From Algoriphagus sanaruensis (GTDB taxonomy: Bacteria > Bacteroidota > Bacteroidia > Cytophagales > Cyclobacteriaceae): DNA of 64,000 nucleotides. The stretch spans positions 1,178,001 through 1,242,000 of the forward strand of contig NZ_CP012836.1 in assembly GCF_001593605.1 (NCBI RefSeq), read 5' to 3'. This document shows, in pieces, positions 16,720 to 26,230 of the stretch. Under the pieces are notes generated by a model. It had not been told where the DNA came from and ran no database searches. It was given only the letters and a program-made list of their open reading frames with translations. Both the position numbers and the translations under genes were made by a program. Each line of letters begins with the position of its first letter. The stretch's first letter is position 1.

Positions 16720-17178
16720 TTTTTTAATTCGATAAATCCACCAGCCAAGACCGGCACTAATTAAGAAAAGGATTAGACTTGACCATTCGAAAATTCTTCG
16801 CTCACTGAGTCTGGCAGAGATTTCTTCATCTTTTTCTAAAATCACTCGCTTAAGGATTTGTACCTCCCGTTCCAGCTTCATGGTAATGGATTTGTAATCT
16901 TCCCTTTCTTGCGAAATTGTCACCTTGTCGATGGTACCCTGCATTCGAAGTTCATCCATGATTTGGTTGTCTTTTTGGATGATTCGAATAAGCCATTCAT
17001 TGGTTTCGACCATATCTTTTTTGGTTCTGTTGCCAAAAATCCCCGTTTTCTTCGTTTCAGAGGTTTTCCATTCTTCATGAAGTTGATCTCGTTCCGAGAT
17101 TAGTTTTTGAAGTTTGAAACTGTCAAGGCTATCGGATTGGAGAAGTGAAAGCCATAGGCCAAAAATAAAAGTCAGCAT
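16705..17178 (-). CDS. Hypothetical coiled-coil membrane protein
   Basis: No family is recognised. From the ATG at 17178 (158 residues) it has a signal or anchor (MLTFIFGLWLSLL), then a long charged coiled coil, then a C-terminal membrane helix (WSSLILFLISAGLGWWIY) with a short basic tail. An earlier in-frame ATG at 17214 would put the mnmD terminator hairpin inside the coding sequence and add no useful signal, so the later start is preferred, though not proven. It lies downstream of mnmD on the same strand and probably has its own promoter or is read through. Confidence 0.65.
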   Translation of the reverse strand: MLTFIFGLWLSLLQSDSLDSFKLQKLISERDQLHEEWKTSETKKTGIFGNRTKKDMVETNEWLIRIIQKDNQIMDELRMQGTIDKVTISQEREDYKSITMKLEREVQILKRVILEKDEEISARLSERRIFEWSSLILFLISAGLGWWIYRIKKASAG

Positions 17179-17203
17179 AACGCAATGGTTTATGCTGACT
17201 TTT
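17167..17203 (-). terminator. Hairpin terminator of the M16-ispF-mnmD operon
   Basis: A 13-bp perfect inverted repeat (aaaagtcagcata / tatgctgactttt) is followed on the minus strand by TTTATTTTT. It sits 77 bases past the mnmD stop and covers the start of the next minus-strand gene. Confidence 0.75.
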
Positions 17204-17279
17204 ACAAAAGACAAGCCAATTCAGTTGGCAGTAATCAGTTTGTAGTATTTAGAGATCCAACCAGTCAGGTGCTAGCTGA

Positions 17280-17969
17280 TTACTGATCGCTATTTTTCCA
17301 AGCTCGAGTCATTTCTTTCTTTCCCGGAGGTCCTGGAAGTGTTTCAGTCGCTAATCCAAGTTCTTTCAGATCTCTTTTCAATTGGCCCTTGGCGCAGTAA
17401 GTGGTAAATACAGCCCCTGGTCGCATCGCATCGGTGACTTTTTCTAGGATCTCTTTTTTCCACAAATCCGGTTGTTTACTAGGTGCGAAGGCATCAAAAA
17501 AGACAACGTCTGAAGGGTAAAGTTGTGCTTCCTCCAAGGTGACTTGATCTTTTTTCATGTTAAAATATTCCGAGACGGGTCCACCTTCATTCCAAGGCGC
17601 TTCATGCAGTGCATTGAAGTATTTATGGTAATGCCAGATTCCGTGATCGTGCTCGATGTAGTTCAATTGGCTATACACTTCTTTCTCCAAAGGGAATGGT
17701 TCGATGGTGTGATATAGAACGGGGATTTGGTTTTGTTCTGCCCACACTAAAGCTAGCCATGCATTGAGTCCTGTTCCAAATCCTACCTCAAAAACCCGAA
17801 TCGGATATTTTCGGGGATTACGTGCCAGCCAAGAATCAAGTCCATATAGCATAAACACATGAATTGATTCTCGATAGGCTCCATGAAAACTATGGTAGGT
17901 TTCTTGGAGCTCCTCGTGGTATAAGGAGTGAGACCCGTCTTCTGTGGTGATTAATTTGACTTTACTCAT
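17280..17969 (-). CDS. mnmD: tRNA (5-methylaminomethyl-2-thiouridine)(34) methyltransferase MnmD
   Basis: The 229-residue SAM-dependent methyltransferase makes mnm5s2U at tRNA wobble position 34. It is the stand-alone MnmD domain (PF05430 type), without the MnmC oxidase part. Visible motifs: HSLYHEELQETYHSFHGAYRES, the SAM-binding FEVGFGTGLNAWL, VVFFDAFAPSKQPDLW, and GAVFTTYCAKGQLKRDL. It overlaps ispF by 4 bases (ATGA) and is the last gene of the leftward M16-ispF-mnmD operon. Confidence 0.93.
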   Translation of the reverse strand: MSKVKLITTEDGSHSLYHEELQETYHSFHGAYRESIHVFMLYGLDSWLARNPRKYPIRVFEVGFGTGLNAWLALVWAEQNQIPVLYHTIEPFPLEKEVYSQLNYIEHDHGIWHYHKYFNALHEAPWNEGGPVSEYFNMKKDQVTLEEAQLYPSDVVFFDAFAPSKQPDLWKKEILEKVTDAMRPGAVFTTYCAKGQLKRDLKELGLATETLPGPPGKKEMTRAWKNSDQ

Positions 17970-18448
17970 ACTTTATAAATCAAGGCAGTACAATAAGCTG
18001 AAATTCCTTCCTCTCTGCCGACAAATCCAATATGTTCGGAAGTCGTCGCTTTGATGGAGATTGCATCTTCTGCCACATTCATCACTTCGGCCAAACAAAT
18101 TTTCATATCGGGAATGTGCGGATTAAGTTTTGGGACTTGAAGACAAACTGTCGAATCAAGGTTTCCTACTTCATAGCCTGCTTCACGGATCATTTTCATG
18201 ACTTCCTTGAGCAAGATTTTGCTGTCAATTCCTTTGTATTTGGGGTCTTTATCGGAAAAATGGTATCCGATATTTCGCATGTTGGCGGCTCCCAATAAAG
18301 CGTCACAGATGACATGAATCAGCACATCTGCATCTGAATGCCCTACAGCTCCCTTGTGGTGGGGCACTTTAATTCCTCCAAGCCAAAGGTCATATCCTTC
18401 TTGAAGCCGGTGGACGTCATATCCAAAGCCAATTCTAAATGGTGTCAT
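17966..18448 (-). CDS. ispF: 2-C-methyl-D-erythritol 2,4-cyclodiphosphate synthase
   Basis: IspF is the MEP-pathway enzyme that cyclises CDP-methylerythritol phosphate to ME-2,4-cPP for isoprenoid synthesis. The 160-residue protein has the metal-binding YDVHRL (D11, H13), the conserved GHSDADVLIHVICDALLGA, and the C-terminal ATTSEHIGFVGREEGI. The length is normal. Four-base overlaps on both sides tie it to the M16 protease gene and mnmD. Confidence 0.96.
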   Translation of the reverse strand: MTPFRIGFGYDVHRLQEGYDLWLGGIKVPHHKGAVGHSDADVLIHVICDALLGAANMRNIGYHFSDKDPKYKGIDSKILLKEVMKMIREAGYEVGNLDSTVCLQVPKLNPHIPDMKICLAEVMNVAEDAISIKATTSEHIGFVGREEGISAYCTALIYKV

Positions 18449-19686
18449 TCCTGAATGGATTTATAATAAAGTACAGAAGAGTTTTCGTCTCGTAGAATTT
18501 GGTTTGCCCAATGCTCAACTTCTGTATTTGAAAGCGAATACTTGTTTTCAAATTCACTCCAATACAGATCGGGAGAACCTAAATGCGCATAATAGGCCAA
18601 ACTCATGGCTCGATTAAGCAATTGGATCGACTCATAGGTTTTCATTGCCTCTGACTGATTTTTAATCTTTTGGAGCGTATGATCGGAGATTCCTTCATGG
18701 AGAAATTTACCGATTACTTGGTCTAGGGCTTGTTCGGCTTCTTCTGCTGGAATTCCTTTTTCCATTTTTCCGGAAAACACCAAAAGCCCGGGATCCACAG
18801 ATCCTGTAATGTATGCGCCCACGGACGCGAACATTTTTCCATTTTTGACTAGTTCCTGTTCTAGCAAAGCAGATTTACCAAATCCTAAAACATCGCTGAT
18901 CAAGTCTGCCTCCAAATATCCAGCTTCTCCTTTGGCTGGCATTTTATATACCTTATATAATGCATCTGTGGGAACCCTTGATTGGATCACATTCGATTTT
19001 TTAACCTGTTGATCTGGTTCTTGAGGGATTCTTGGATTTAGTGATGGCTGTGAAGGGATGTCTCCAAACCACTTTTGAGCTAGCAATCTAACTTGTTCAG
19101 GATTTACATTTCCGGCAACCACTAGTATCGCATTTCCCGGATGGTAATGTGCTTTGTAGAAACTCCAAATATCCTCATGGGTGTATCCTTCGATATCTTG
19201 AAGGTCTTTTCCGATGGTAGGCCAACGATAGGGATGAACTTCATAGGCAAGTTTTCTTAAGTTATGCCAAACATCCCCATAAGGTTGGTTGAGATATCGT
19301 TGCTTAAATTCTTCCATGACCACTTTACGCTGGGTTTCGATGGTCTTTTCAGTGAGAGAAAGCTGCAACATCCGGTCTGATTCCAGCCAAAAGGCTGTTT
19401 CCAAATTACTCGCCGGAAGGGTCATGTAATAATTGGTGATGTCAGGACTGGTAAAGGCGTTGCAGGAACCACCGACACGTTCGAGTTCTCGGTCAAAAAC
19501 CGGCACATTCGCAGAACTTCCAAACATGAGGTGCTCAAAAAAGTGAGCAAGACCAGTTTTGGATTCTTGTTCAAATCTTGAACCCACCTTATATAGTAGG
19601 TTAAAGACTGCAATCTTACTTCCATGGTCCTCATGAATGATTACTTCTAATCCGTTATCTAAAAAAAAGCGGTGATAGGGGAGCAT
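18445..19686 (-). CDS. M16 family (insulinase-like) zinc peptidase
   Basis: I chose the ATG at 19686, which gives 413 residues. A longer frame to 19743 adds only a charged extension. The inverted zinc motif H-x2-E-H is in AHFFEHLMF (H48, E51, H52), and the downstream glutamate lies in the TEKTIETQRKVVMEEF region. The two-domain M16 architecture is seen (VVAGNVNPEQVRLLAQKWFGDI before the C-terminal half). No signal peptide is obvious, so it may be cytoplasmic or periplasmic. It resembles the single-chain PqqL/processing-protease-like group. It is first in the operon with ispF and mnmD. Confidence 0.92.
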   Translation of the reverse strand: MLPYHRFFLDNGLEVIIHEDHGSKIAVFNLLYKVGSRFEQESKTGLAHFFEHLMFGSSANVPVFDRELERVGGSCNAFTSPDITNYYMTLPASNLETAFWLESDRMLQLSLTEKTIETQRKVVMEEFKQRYLNQPYGDVWHNLRKLAYEVHPYRWPTIGKDLQDIEGYTHEDIWSFYKAHYHPGNAILVVAGNVNPEQVRLLAQKWFGDIPSQPSLNPRIPQEPDQQVKKSNVIQSRVPTDALYKVYKMPAKGEAGYLEADLISDVLGFGKSALLEQELVKNGKMFASVGAYITGSVDPGLLVFSGKMEKGIPAEEAEQALDQVIGKFLHEGISDHTLQKIKNQSEAMKTYESIQLLNRAMSLAYYAHLGSPDLYWSEFENKYSLSNTEVEHWANQILRDENSSVLYYKSIQE

Positions 19687-19880
19687 GTGTCTTGCCTTAT
19701 TCTTTGATTGAAATTCAAAAATGAATGATTTGGTTTGAATCAAAGGCCAAAATTCAATAATTATTCAAAAACTCTCTACAAATAGCGCCATTGGTGTAAG
19801 AACTCGGTAAATTTTGGAAAATTGCTGAACTTTGATTTCACTCCTCAAGTTAGAGTTCCCAACTTCTACCTCTCTTTCGT

Positions 19881-21440
19881 ATGAAAAAACATTGCGTTGA
19901 CCTATCGGTCACCGGTCAGTTTTCTTCTTTTTTTCTGGACTATATTTCAGGGAAAGAAACACTTAGGCCTTTCTACACTCATCATCCAACACTTGAGAGT
20001 TTTCGGGATGCAATAGAAGCAAAGTCATTTTCAGAAGAAAATCGGCGAGTTCTTCAGCTGGTACTTCAAAAACAATATTCTCACCTAGATAAAGGGGAGC
20101 GAGTAGAGGCAAATATTTCAGCACTTAGTCAGTCCAATACCTTCACCGTGACGACCGGGCATCAACTGAATCTATTCACTGGTCCACTCTATTTTATTTA
20201 TAAGATTGTTTCGACGATCAACTTGGCCAAAAGGCTAAGTCAAGCCTATCCGAATCATAATTTTGTGCCGGTTTATTGGATGGCAACAGAGGATCATGAT
20301 TTTGAAGAGATCAATTACTTTAAACTAGATGGTATAAAATACGAATGGACAACGAATCAATCAGGTGCAGTTGGAGAATTTGAATTGGATGCTAGCTTTC
20401 ATGACTTTTTAAAGGCTGTTTCCTTTGCTCCCGCTATTTTTAAGGAAGCCTATTTGCAAAGCAAAAACCTAGCAGAGGCAGTTCGTAAATACGTCCATTC
20501 CTTGTTTGGGGAGGAGGGGCTTGTTGTCTTAGATGCCAATGACCCCGATTTGAAAAGATTGTTCTCAAAAGTGATTGAAAGTGATTTGGTAGCACACCAT
20601 CCGTTTCATGAAGCACAATCCACGACAAATCAGCTCGAGGAATTGGGGTACAAAAGCCAAATATTCCCTAGAGAAATAAACTTCTTCTATTTAGACCAAG
20701 GAATAAGGGATCGGATAGAGCGAAAGGGAAATTCATACCAAGTAGTCAATCAGGACCTTTCATTTACGGAGGATGAAATCAAAAAAATGATTCAGGATCA
20801 CCCAGAGCGATTTAGTCCTAATGTGGTGCTTCGTCCTTTGTATCAGGAAATGATCCTGCCCAACTTGGCATACTTGGGAGGTCCAGCTGAGGTCGTTTAT
20901 TGGTTACAATTAAAAGGAGTGTTCGATCATTTTCAGATTTCGTTTCCTATACTTCTTCCGAGGAATTTTGCACTCATTCTAGATGAGCCAATTTCTTTAA
21001 AAATGGGAAAGGCAGGATTTGGTGTCGAAGATTTGTTCCTGTCATTCGAAACTTGGAAGAAAAGCTATATTACTCAGCAGGCTATGGTTGATCTTGACCT
21101 TAAAGAAGAGCGGGAAGCATTAGTAAAAATTTTTGATAGTGCGGGGAAGAAGGCATTCCAGTTGGAATCCAGTTTGAGCCAATCTTTTGAAGCGGGTAAA
21201 ATACGAAGCTTAAAAATTCTGGATCAGATGGGAAAGAAATTAAGAAAAGCCGAGGAAAAACGGAATCAGGTTGCTTTGGATCGAGCTAAACACATTCTAG
21301 ATTATGCGGCTCCCGGAGGAACGCCACAAGAGCGAACCGTGAATATGATGCAATTTTATTTGAGTGATCCGGAATTTATTCAAAAGCTTTTGGCGAATTT
21401 CGATCCGCTAGAATATAAGATGATGGTGTTAGCTTACTAA
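19881..21440 (+). CDS. bshC: Bacillithiol biosynthesis cysteine-adding enzyme BshC
   Basis: The 519-residue protein matches BshC, which adds cysteine to GlcN-malate to form bacillithiol, a low-molecular-weight thiol. Typical stretches are TTGHQLNLFTGPLYFIYKI, PVYWMATEDHDFEEINYF, and YLGGPAEVVYWLQLKGVFDHF, followed by a C-terminal coiled coil. The family occurs in Firmicutes and also in Bacteroidota. bshA and bshB are not in the window. The stop overlaps the next start (TAATG), giving a coupled pair with the folate gene. Confidence 0.94.
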   Translation: MKKHCVDLSVTGQFSSFFLDYISGKETLRPFYTHHPTLESFRDAIEAKSFSEENRRVLQLVLQKQYSHLDKGERVEANISALSQSNTFTVTTGHQLNLFTGPLYFIYKIVSTINLAKRLSQAYPNHNFVPVYWMATEDHDFEEINYFKLDGIKYEWTTNQSGAVGEFELDASFHDFLKAVSFAPAIFKEAYLQSKNLAEAVRKYVHSLFGEEGLVVLDANDPDLKRLFSKVIESDLVAHHPFHEAQSTTNQLEELGYKSQIFPREINFFYLDQGIRDRIERKGNSYQVVNQDLSFTEDEIKKMIQDHPERFSPNVVLRPLYQEMILPNLAYLGGPAEVVYWLQLKGVFDHFQISFPILLPRNFALILDEPISLKMGKAGFGVEDLFLSFETWKKSYITQQAMVDLDLKEEREALVKIFDSAGKKAFQLESSLSQSFEAGKIRSLKILDQMGKKLRKAEEKRNQVALDRAKHILDYAAPGGTPQERTVNMMQFYLSDPEFIQKLLANFDPLEYKMMVLAY

Positions 21441-22009
21441 TGAAGACCAAACAACAACTCCGCACTGAGTTTAGGCAACTCCGAAAAGCCTTGGATATTG
21501 AGCATGTCGAAGAAGGTTCGAAAAAAATTAGGGATCGCTTCGTGGAATGGTTGACTGCTCATTCCGAATTGCAACATTTCCACCTCTTTTTTCCAATTGA
21601 TCGATTTAATGAGGTAAACACCTTTTATATAAAGGAGGTGTTGGAAGTTCAAGAGAAAACCTTGTATACCTCCCAGACCAACAAGGCAAATACTGCATTA
21701 GAAACTTTGAAGTTGCCAAGAGATGCGGCCTTCTTCTTTGATGAGTGGGGCATTCCTGTTCCCCAAGAGTCGATTATGGTGTCCCCATCCAAGATTCAGG
21801 TAGTTTTGGTTCCTTTATTAGCCTATGACTTGAAAGGAAATCGGGTAGGATTTGGAAAGGGATATTATGATGGATTCCTCGGTCCTTTGAGTGATCAGGT
21901 CATAAAAATCGGATTGAGTTTTTTTGATCCAGAGGAAGCTTTTGAGCCAGAGGAACACGATGTGCCATTAGACCTATGCATTACGCCAGAAAAAATTTAT
22001 ACCTTTTAG
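21440..22009 (+). CDS. 5-formyltetrahydrofolate cyclo-ligase
   Basis: The 189-residue enzyme converts 5-formyl-THF with ATP to 5,10-methenyl-THF (MTHFS/YgfA family). The N-terminal KTKQQLRTEFRQLRKAL is typical. The ATP/folate signature is VGFGKGYYDGFL. It is coupled to bshC by a 1-base overlap. Confidence 0.93.
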   Translation: MKTKQQLRTEFRQLRKALDIEHVEEGSKKIRDRFVEWLTAHSELQHFHLFFPIDRFNEVNTFYIKEVLEVQEKTLYTSQTNKANTALETLKLPRDAAFFFDEWGIPVPQESIMVSPSKIQVVLVPLLAYDLKGNRVGFGKGYYDGFLGPLSDQVIKIGLSFFDPEEAFEPEEHDVPLDLCITPEKIYTF

Positions 22010-22040
22010 AATTCTTGGTTGTAATCTAAAACCGTTTGAG

Positions 22041-22535
22041 ATGAATCGAATTCTTCTAATAATCGGATTTTTATTCGTTGGGATTTCCTCAACCAGCTTT
22101 GGTCAGTATTCATTACGGGAATCCAATACCATGGTAGGGGTAAGAGCAGGAACTTCCCTCGGAGGTTCTATCAAACGATTTGTTTCTGACCATGCGGCCC
22201 TTGAGGCAATGGTTTTCCAACGGTGGGGAGGGATGAATTATGTGCTGTTATTCGAAAGGCACATGGACATTCGTGAATTTAGAGGAATGGAATGGTATCT
22301 GGGAGGCGGTGTCCATTATGGAGAATGGAAATTAGGGAAAAGCGAACCTCCGTGGGTTTATAAAGCGACTCAGGATTATGCAGCTTATGGAGTGGATGCA
22401 ATAGTGGGGTTAGAGTATAATTTTTACAATACCAATTTTTATTTGAGTTTTGACTGGAAACCTGCATATAATTTTGTTGATTTTACCAACTTATGGGAAG
22501 ATGAGGCATCGTTCACGTTAAGATATTCCTTCTAA
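22041..22535 (+). CDS. Putative small outer-membrane beta-barrel protein
   Basis: The 164-residue protein has a signal peptide (ending near STSFGQ). The body alternates in short beta strands with aromatic ends (MEWYLGGGVHYGEW, VGLEYNFYNTNFYLSFDWKPAYNF), and the last residue is phenylalanine (LRYSF), a hallmark of outer-membrane barrels. No specific family is recognised. It lies 31 bases after the cyclo-ligase gene, and a strong terminator follows. Confidence 0.75.
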   Translation: MNRILLIIGFLFVGISSTSFGQYSLRESNTMVGVRAGTSLGGSIKRFVSDHAALEAMVFQRWGGMNYVLLFERHMDIREFRGMEWYLGGGVHYGEWKLGKSEPPWVYKATQDYAAYGVDAIVGLEYNFYNTNFYLSFDWKPAYNFVDFTNLWEDEASFTLRYSF

Positions 22536-22537
22536 AA

Positions 22538-22573
22538 TTGAAAAACCGGTTTGATTTTAAACCGGTTTTTCAA
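22538..22573 (+). terminator. Strong intrinsic terminator, 15-bp stem
   Basis: A perfect 15-bp inverted repeat (ttgaaaaaccggttt / aaaccggtttttcaa) with a 6-base loop lies directly after the barrel gene. It could act in both directions. Confidence 0.9.
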
Positions 22574-22981
22574 TTTTTGGCAAGAAAATAAGCGATTTTC
22601 TATAAAATCAGAATTACAATATTTGGTGAATTTTGTTTTGTTAAAATTATTTTCGGTATTTGGACGCATTCCTAATATTTTATGGAGTTTGTCTAAGAGT
22701 TTTTGATTATTTATTCCAAAAAACCCCAAAAAATCAACCTTTTTAATGGAATTCAAGTTTTTTTTGAGGGATTTGAAAAAATTAAAAATTTACTTTTTTT
22801 GAAATTGACGGAATATTGTTTTGATAACGTTAAAAATTCATTTCGCTAAGGTTAATATTTGTTAATATTCGCCTGTTGAACCAAATAATTGTCCTTTGGT
22901 GCCGTCGAAACGAATTTTTAACCGCTTTTGAAATTAAAGGCAAATAAATTTTCTTTACGCATCAACTAAACTAAATACCTT
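22574..22981 (+). promoter_or_regulatory. AT-rich upstream region of the SusC-like operon
   Basis: About 400 very AT-rich bases carry no gene. A tandem 10-base repeat (gttaatattt, gttaatattc) occupies 22851-22870. I could not find a convincing TTTG/TAnnTTTG promoter pair, but the region must hold the operon's promoter because a strong terminator closes the gene before it. Confidence 0.5.
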
Positions 22982-25900
22982 ATGAGAAAAGCTTTACTCT
23001 TTGTTGTTGCGCTTTTCACCATGGCCCTCAGCTTTGAGGTGTCAGCGCAACAGCGGGTAATTACCGGTCAGGTAATTTCCGAGGAAGACGGTCTAGGGTT
23101 GCCAGGAGCAACAGTTCTCGTGAAGGGTACAACAGTAGGTACTACCACCGATTTGGATGGTAACTACTCTATCACTGTACCTGCGGGTTCTGATGTTCTA
23201 ATCTTTTCCTTCGTTGGTCTAAAGACCATCGAAGAAGCGATTGGTAATCGTACCGTAGTAAACGTCACTCTGACGACCGATGCTTCTCAACTATCCGAAG
23301 TGGTAGTTACAGCGATCGGTATCGAAAGAGAGAAAAAGGCACTGGGTTACGCAGTAACTTCAGTGGACAACGCTCAGCTGGAAAACAGACCTGAGCAAGA
23401 TGTGGCCCGAGTTCTTCAGGGCAAGGTTCCAGGTGTGAACATTACGTCCACCAACGGTATGTCAGGTTCTGGTACCAACATGGTAATCCGGGGCTACTCT
23501 TCAGCAACTGGTTCTAACCAGCCACTTTTCGTAGTAGACGGTGTTCCTTTCAACACTTCTACTAACGCACAAAACGGCTTTACTACTGGTGGCGCTACAA
23601 CATCTTCTCGATTCTTGGATATCGATCCAAACAACATTGAGAGCATGTCTGTATTGAAGGGTCTTTCTGCAACCGTACTTTACGGTGACCAAGGCCGTAA
23701 CGGTGTAATCTTGATTACTACTAAGTCTGGTGCTTCCAAGCGTAAGGCTGCTGAAGTTACTATCAACCAATCTGTATTTACCAACGAAGCGGCTTCTTTG
23801 CCAACTTACGGTCAAATCTACGGTAACGGTTTCCAGCAAGCTCCAGGATTCTTCTTCTCTAACTTCGGTCCAAGAATGGATGAAGGCAGGTTGATCAATC
23901 ACCCGTATGCTACTTCTTCTGTAGCGAACATCAGAAATGCTTTCCCTGAATTCTGGGAAAATGGTGTTGTGGGTGGTACTCCAGTGAAGTATGAATACAA
24001 AGCTTACACTGATCCTTCTAAAGTAATCTTCCAAACTGGTTTGATCAAGAATACCTCCCTGCAAGTAGCTGGTGGTTCTGACAAGACTGGTTTCAATGCT
24101 AGCTTCGGTTATACCGACGAGCAAGGTTACTTACCAGGTAACAACTTGGAGAAATTCAACTTCGGTTTGGGTTTGAATTCTGCAATCTCTGATAAGCTTT
24201 CTGTGAATTCTTCATTCACGTTTGCGATCACTGATTTGGAAACTCCTCCAGTAAACGCTTCTTACGGTTCAGGTAGCTCTATTCCTTCTGTATTTGGTCA
24301 CGTATTGTTTACCCCTCGCTCTGTGGATTTGGAAAATCTTCCATTCGAAAACCCAATCGACAGAAGCTCTGTGTACTACAGAGGTGGTAACGATATCACT
24401 AACCCAAGATGGTTGTTGAAATACTACAAGAATACTTCTGATGTAAAACGTTTCTTCAATTCTACTTCACTTAATTACGATTTCAATGATAACTTCTCCA
24501 TGACCTATCGTCTTGGTTTGGATACTTATAATGAATTGCAAGAAGTGATGTACAATAAAGGTGGTGCTACTTCCGACTTGACAACAAGAAATGGTTATTA
24601 CAGAACCATCAACATCAACAACACCATTTGGAATCAAGATTTGATTTTGAATTGGAAAAAAGAATTCTCTGAGAAATTGGGGATGAGTGCCTTGATCGGA
24701 GCTAACTCTAGATATGACTCTTATCAGCAGTCAGGTGTTGCTTCTCAAGGTCAATTAGCTTTCGGATTGTTCAGACACTCTAACTTCCAGACTTCTTCAA
24801 GTACAGATTCTTATTCTGGAGGTAATATGAACAATACTCAAGAGGAAAGAAGATATGGTGTTTACACCAACATTACTCTAGACTACTCTGATTTCTTGTT
24901 CTTGACACTTTCAGGAAGAAATGACTGGACCTCAACTGTAGAAAAAGAAAATAGAAGTATCCTTTACCCAGGTGGTTCAGTTTCCTTCATTCCTACTACT
25001 GCATTTGACATCAGTTCTTCTACTTTGAATGACTTGAAATTAAGATTGGGTTATGGTACTTCTGCAGGTTATCCAAATCCTTATAGAACTCGAAACGTAT
25101 TAGCGCAAGTAGCTCGTGCATTTGATCGTGATGGTGTGGTTACAACTACTCACTCTGTATCAAACATATTGGGTAATCCAAACTTGAAGCCTGAATTGCA
25201 TGGTGAATTGGAATTTGGTGTTGAGGCAGTAATGTTCAATAACAAATTGAGATTTGATCTTTCCTTGTATGAGAAAAATACAAGAGACTTGATCACTCAA
25301 GCTCCAATTGACCCTTCTACAGGTTTTACCTCTACTGCCATTAACATCGGTAAAATTAGAACTAGAGGTGCTGAACTTCAGGCTACAGTAACTCCATTCT
25401 CAACAGCTTCTGGCTTTGAGTGGAATTCTACGATCAACTGGAGTAAATATAGAACTATCGTTCTTGAACTAGGTGGTGGTCTGGAAGAAGTGGTTGTAGC
25501 TGGCTTTACCGATTTGGGTAACTTCGCTATTCCAGGTCAGCCATTCAACATCATCAAAGGAACTGGTTTTGATAGAGATCCAGCAACTGGACAGCCTATC
25601 ATCCTTGGTAATGGTGTGCATAAGCCTACCAATTCTCCTGTAATTCTTGGTGATCCTAACCCAGCTTGGACTGGTTCTTGGATCAACGCATTTACTTACA
25701 AAGGCTTCACTTTGAATGTAATGATGGAATACAGACATAAAGGCGTAATCTTCTCTAACACCGTAACTGCTACAATTGCTCGTGGTGTAACCAAAGATCC
25801 AGTAGCAGATCGTGAGTTGACTTTCATTATGCCAGGTGTAAGACAGGATGGCACTAACTCTGATGGAACTCCTAAATATATTCCTAATGATCAGCAAATT

Positions 25901-26218
25901 ACGGCGTCTGATTATTTCTTCTCAGGTTATCAGGGTGCAACAGACGAGCCTAACGTATTTGATGGTTCTATGGTACGTTTGAGAGAAGTTTCTCTTTCTT
26001 ATGCATTGCCAAACTCGCTTATGTCTAAAACTCCATTCAAGAGAGCTTCTCTTGCTTTGAGTGGTACCAACTTGTGGTTCTTGGCCCTCAACTTCCCTCC
26101 AAACATGAACTACGACGTAGACGTGTTGGGTACTGGTGTGGGTAACGGTCTCGGATTTGATTTCGTAACTGGTCCAAGCTCAAGAAGATTGGGTGGAACG
26201 TTGACTCTTACTTTCTAA
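22982..26218 (+). CDS. SusC/RagA-type TonB-linked outer-membrane protein
   Basis: This 1078-residue TonB-dependent transporter imports oligosaccharides or peptides together with its SusD partner. A signal peptide (SFEVSA/QQ) is followed by a carboxypeptidase-regulatory-like domain (about 25-105: GQVISEEDGLGLPGATVLVKG). A TonB-box-like stretch (SEVVVTAIG) and the plug domain (ENRPEQDVARVLQGKVPGV, FVVDGVPF) come next, then a 22-strand-type barrel ending in LTLTF. Codon choice, mainly GGT, TCT and GCT, resembles that of tuf, which implies high expression. The SusD gene starts 12 bases later. Substrate is not evident, since no glycosidase or peptidase is in the operon. Confidence 0.96.
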   Translation: MRKALLFVVALFTMALSFEVSAQQRVITGQVISEEDGLGLPGATVLVKGTTVGTTTDLDGNYSITVPAGSDVLIFSFVGLKTIEEAIGNRTVVNVTLTTDASQLSEVVVTAIGIEREKKALGYAVTSVDNAQLENRPEQDVARVLQGKVPGVNITSTNGMSGSGTNMVIRGYSSATGSNQPLFVVDGVPFNTSTNAQNGFTTGGATTSSRFLDIDPNNIESMSVLKGLSATVLYGDQGRNGVILITTKSGASKRKAAEVTINQSVFTNEAASLPTYGQIYGNGFQQAPGFFFSNFGPRMDEGRLINHPYATSSVANIRNAFPEFWENGVVGGTPVKYEYKAYTDPSKVIFQTGLIKNTSLQVAGGSDKTGFNASFGYTDEQGYLPGNNLEKFNFGLGLNSAISDKLSVNSSFTFAITDLETPPVNASYGSGSSIPSVFGHVLFTPRSVDLENLPFENPIDRSSVYYRGGNDITNPRWLLKYYKNTSDVKRFFNSTSLNYDFNDNFSMTYRLGLDTYNELQEVMYNKGGATSDLTTRNGYYRTININNTIWNQDLILNWKKEFSEKLGMSALIGANSRYDSYQQSGVASQGQLAFGLFRHSNFQTSSSTDSYSGGNMNNTQEERRYGVYTNITLDYSDFLFLTLSGRNDWTSTVEKENRSILYPGGSVSFIPTTAFDISSSTLNDLKLRLGYGTSAGYPNPYRTRNVLAQVARAFDRDGVVTTTHSVSNILGNPNLKPELHGELEFGVEAVMFNNKLRFDLSLYEKNTRDLITQAPIDPSTGFTSTAINIGKIRTRGAELQATVTPFSTASGFEWNSTINWSKYRTIVLELGGGLEEVVVAGFTDLGNFAIPGQPFNIIKGTGFDRDPATGQPIILGNGVHKPTNSPVILGDPNPAWTGSWINAFTYKGFTLNVMMEYRHKGVIFSNTVTATIARGVTKDPVADRELTFIMPGVRQDGTNSDGTPKYIPNDQQITASDYFFSGYQGATDEPNVFDGSMVRLREVSLSYALPNSLMSKTPFKRASLALSGTNLWFLALNFPPNMNYDVDVLGTGVGNGLGFDFVTGPSSRRLGGTLTLTF

Positions 26219-26230
26219 CCCTAAATAGAA

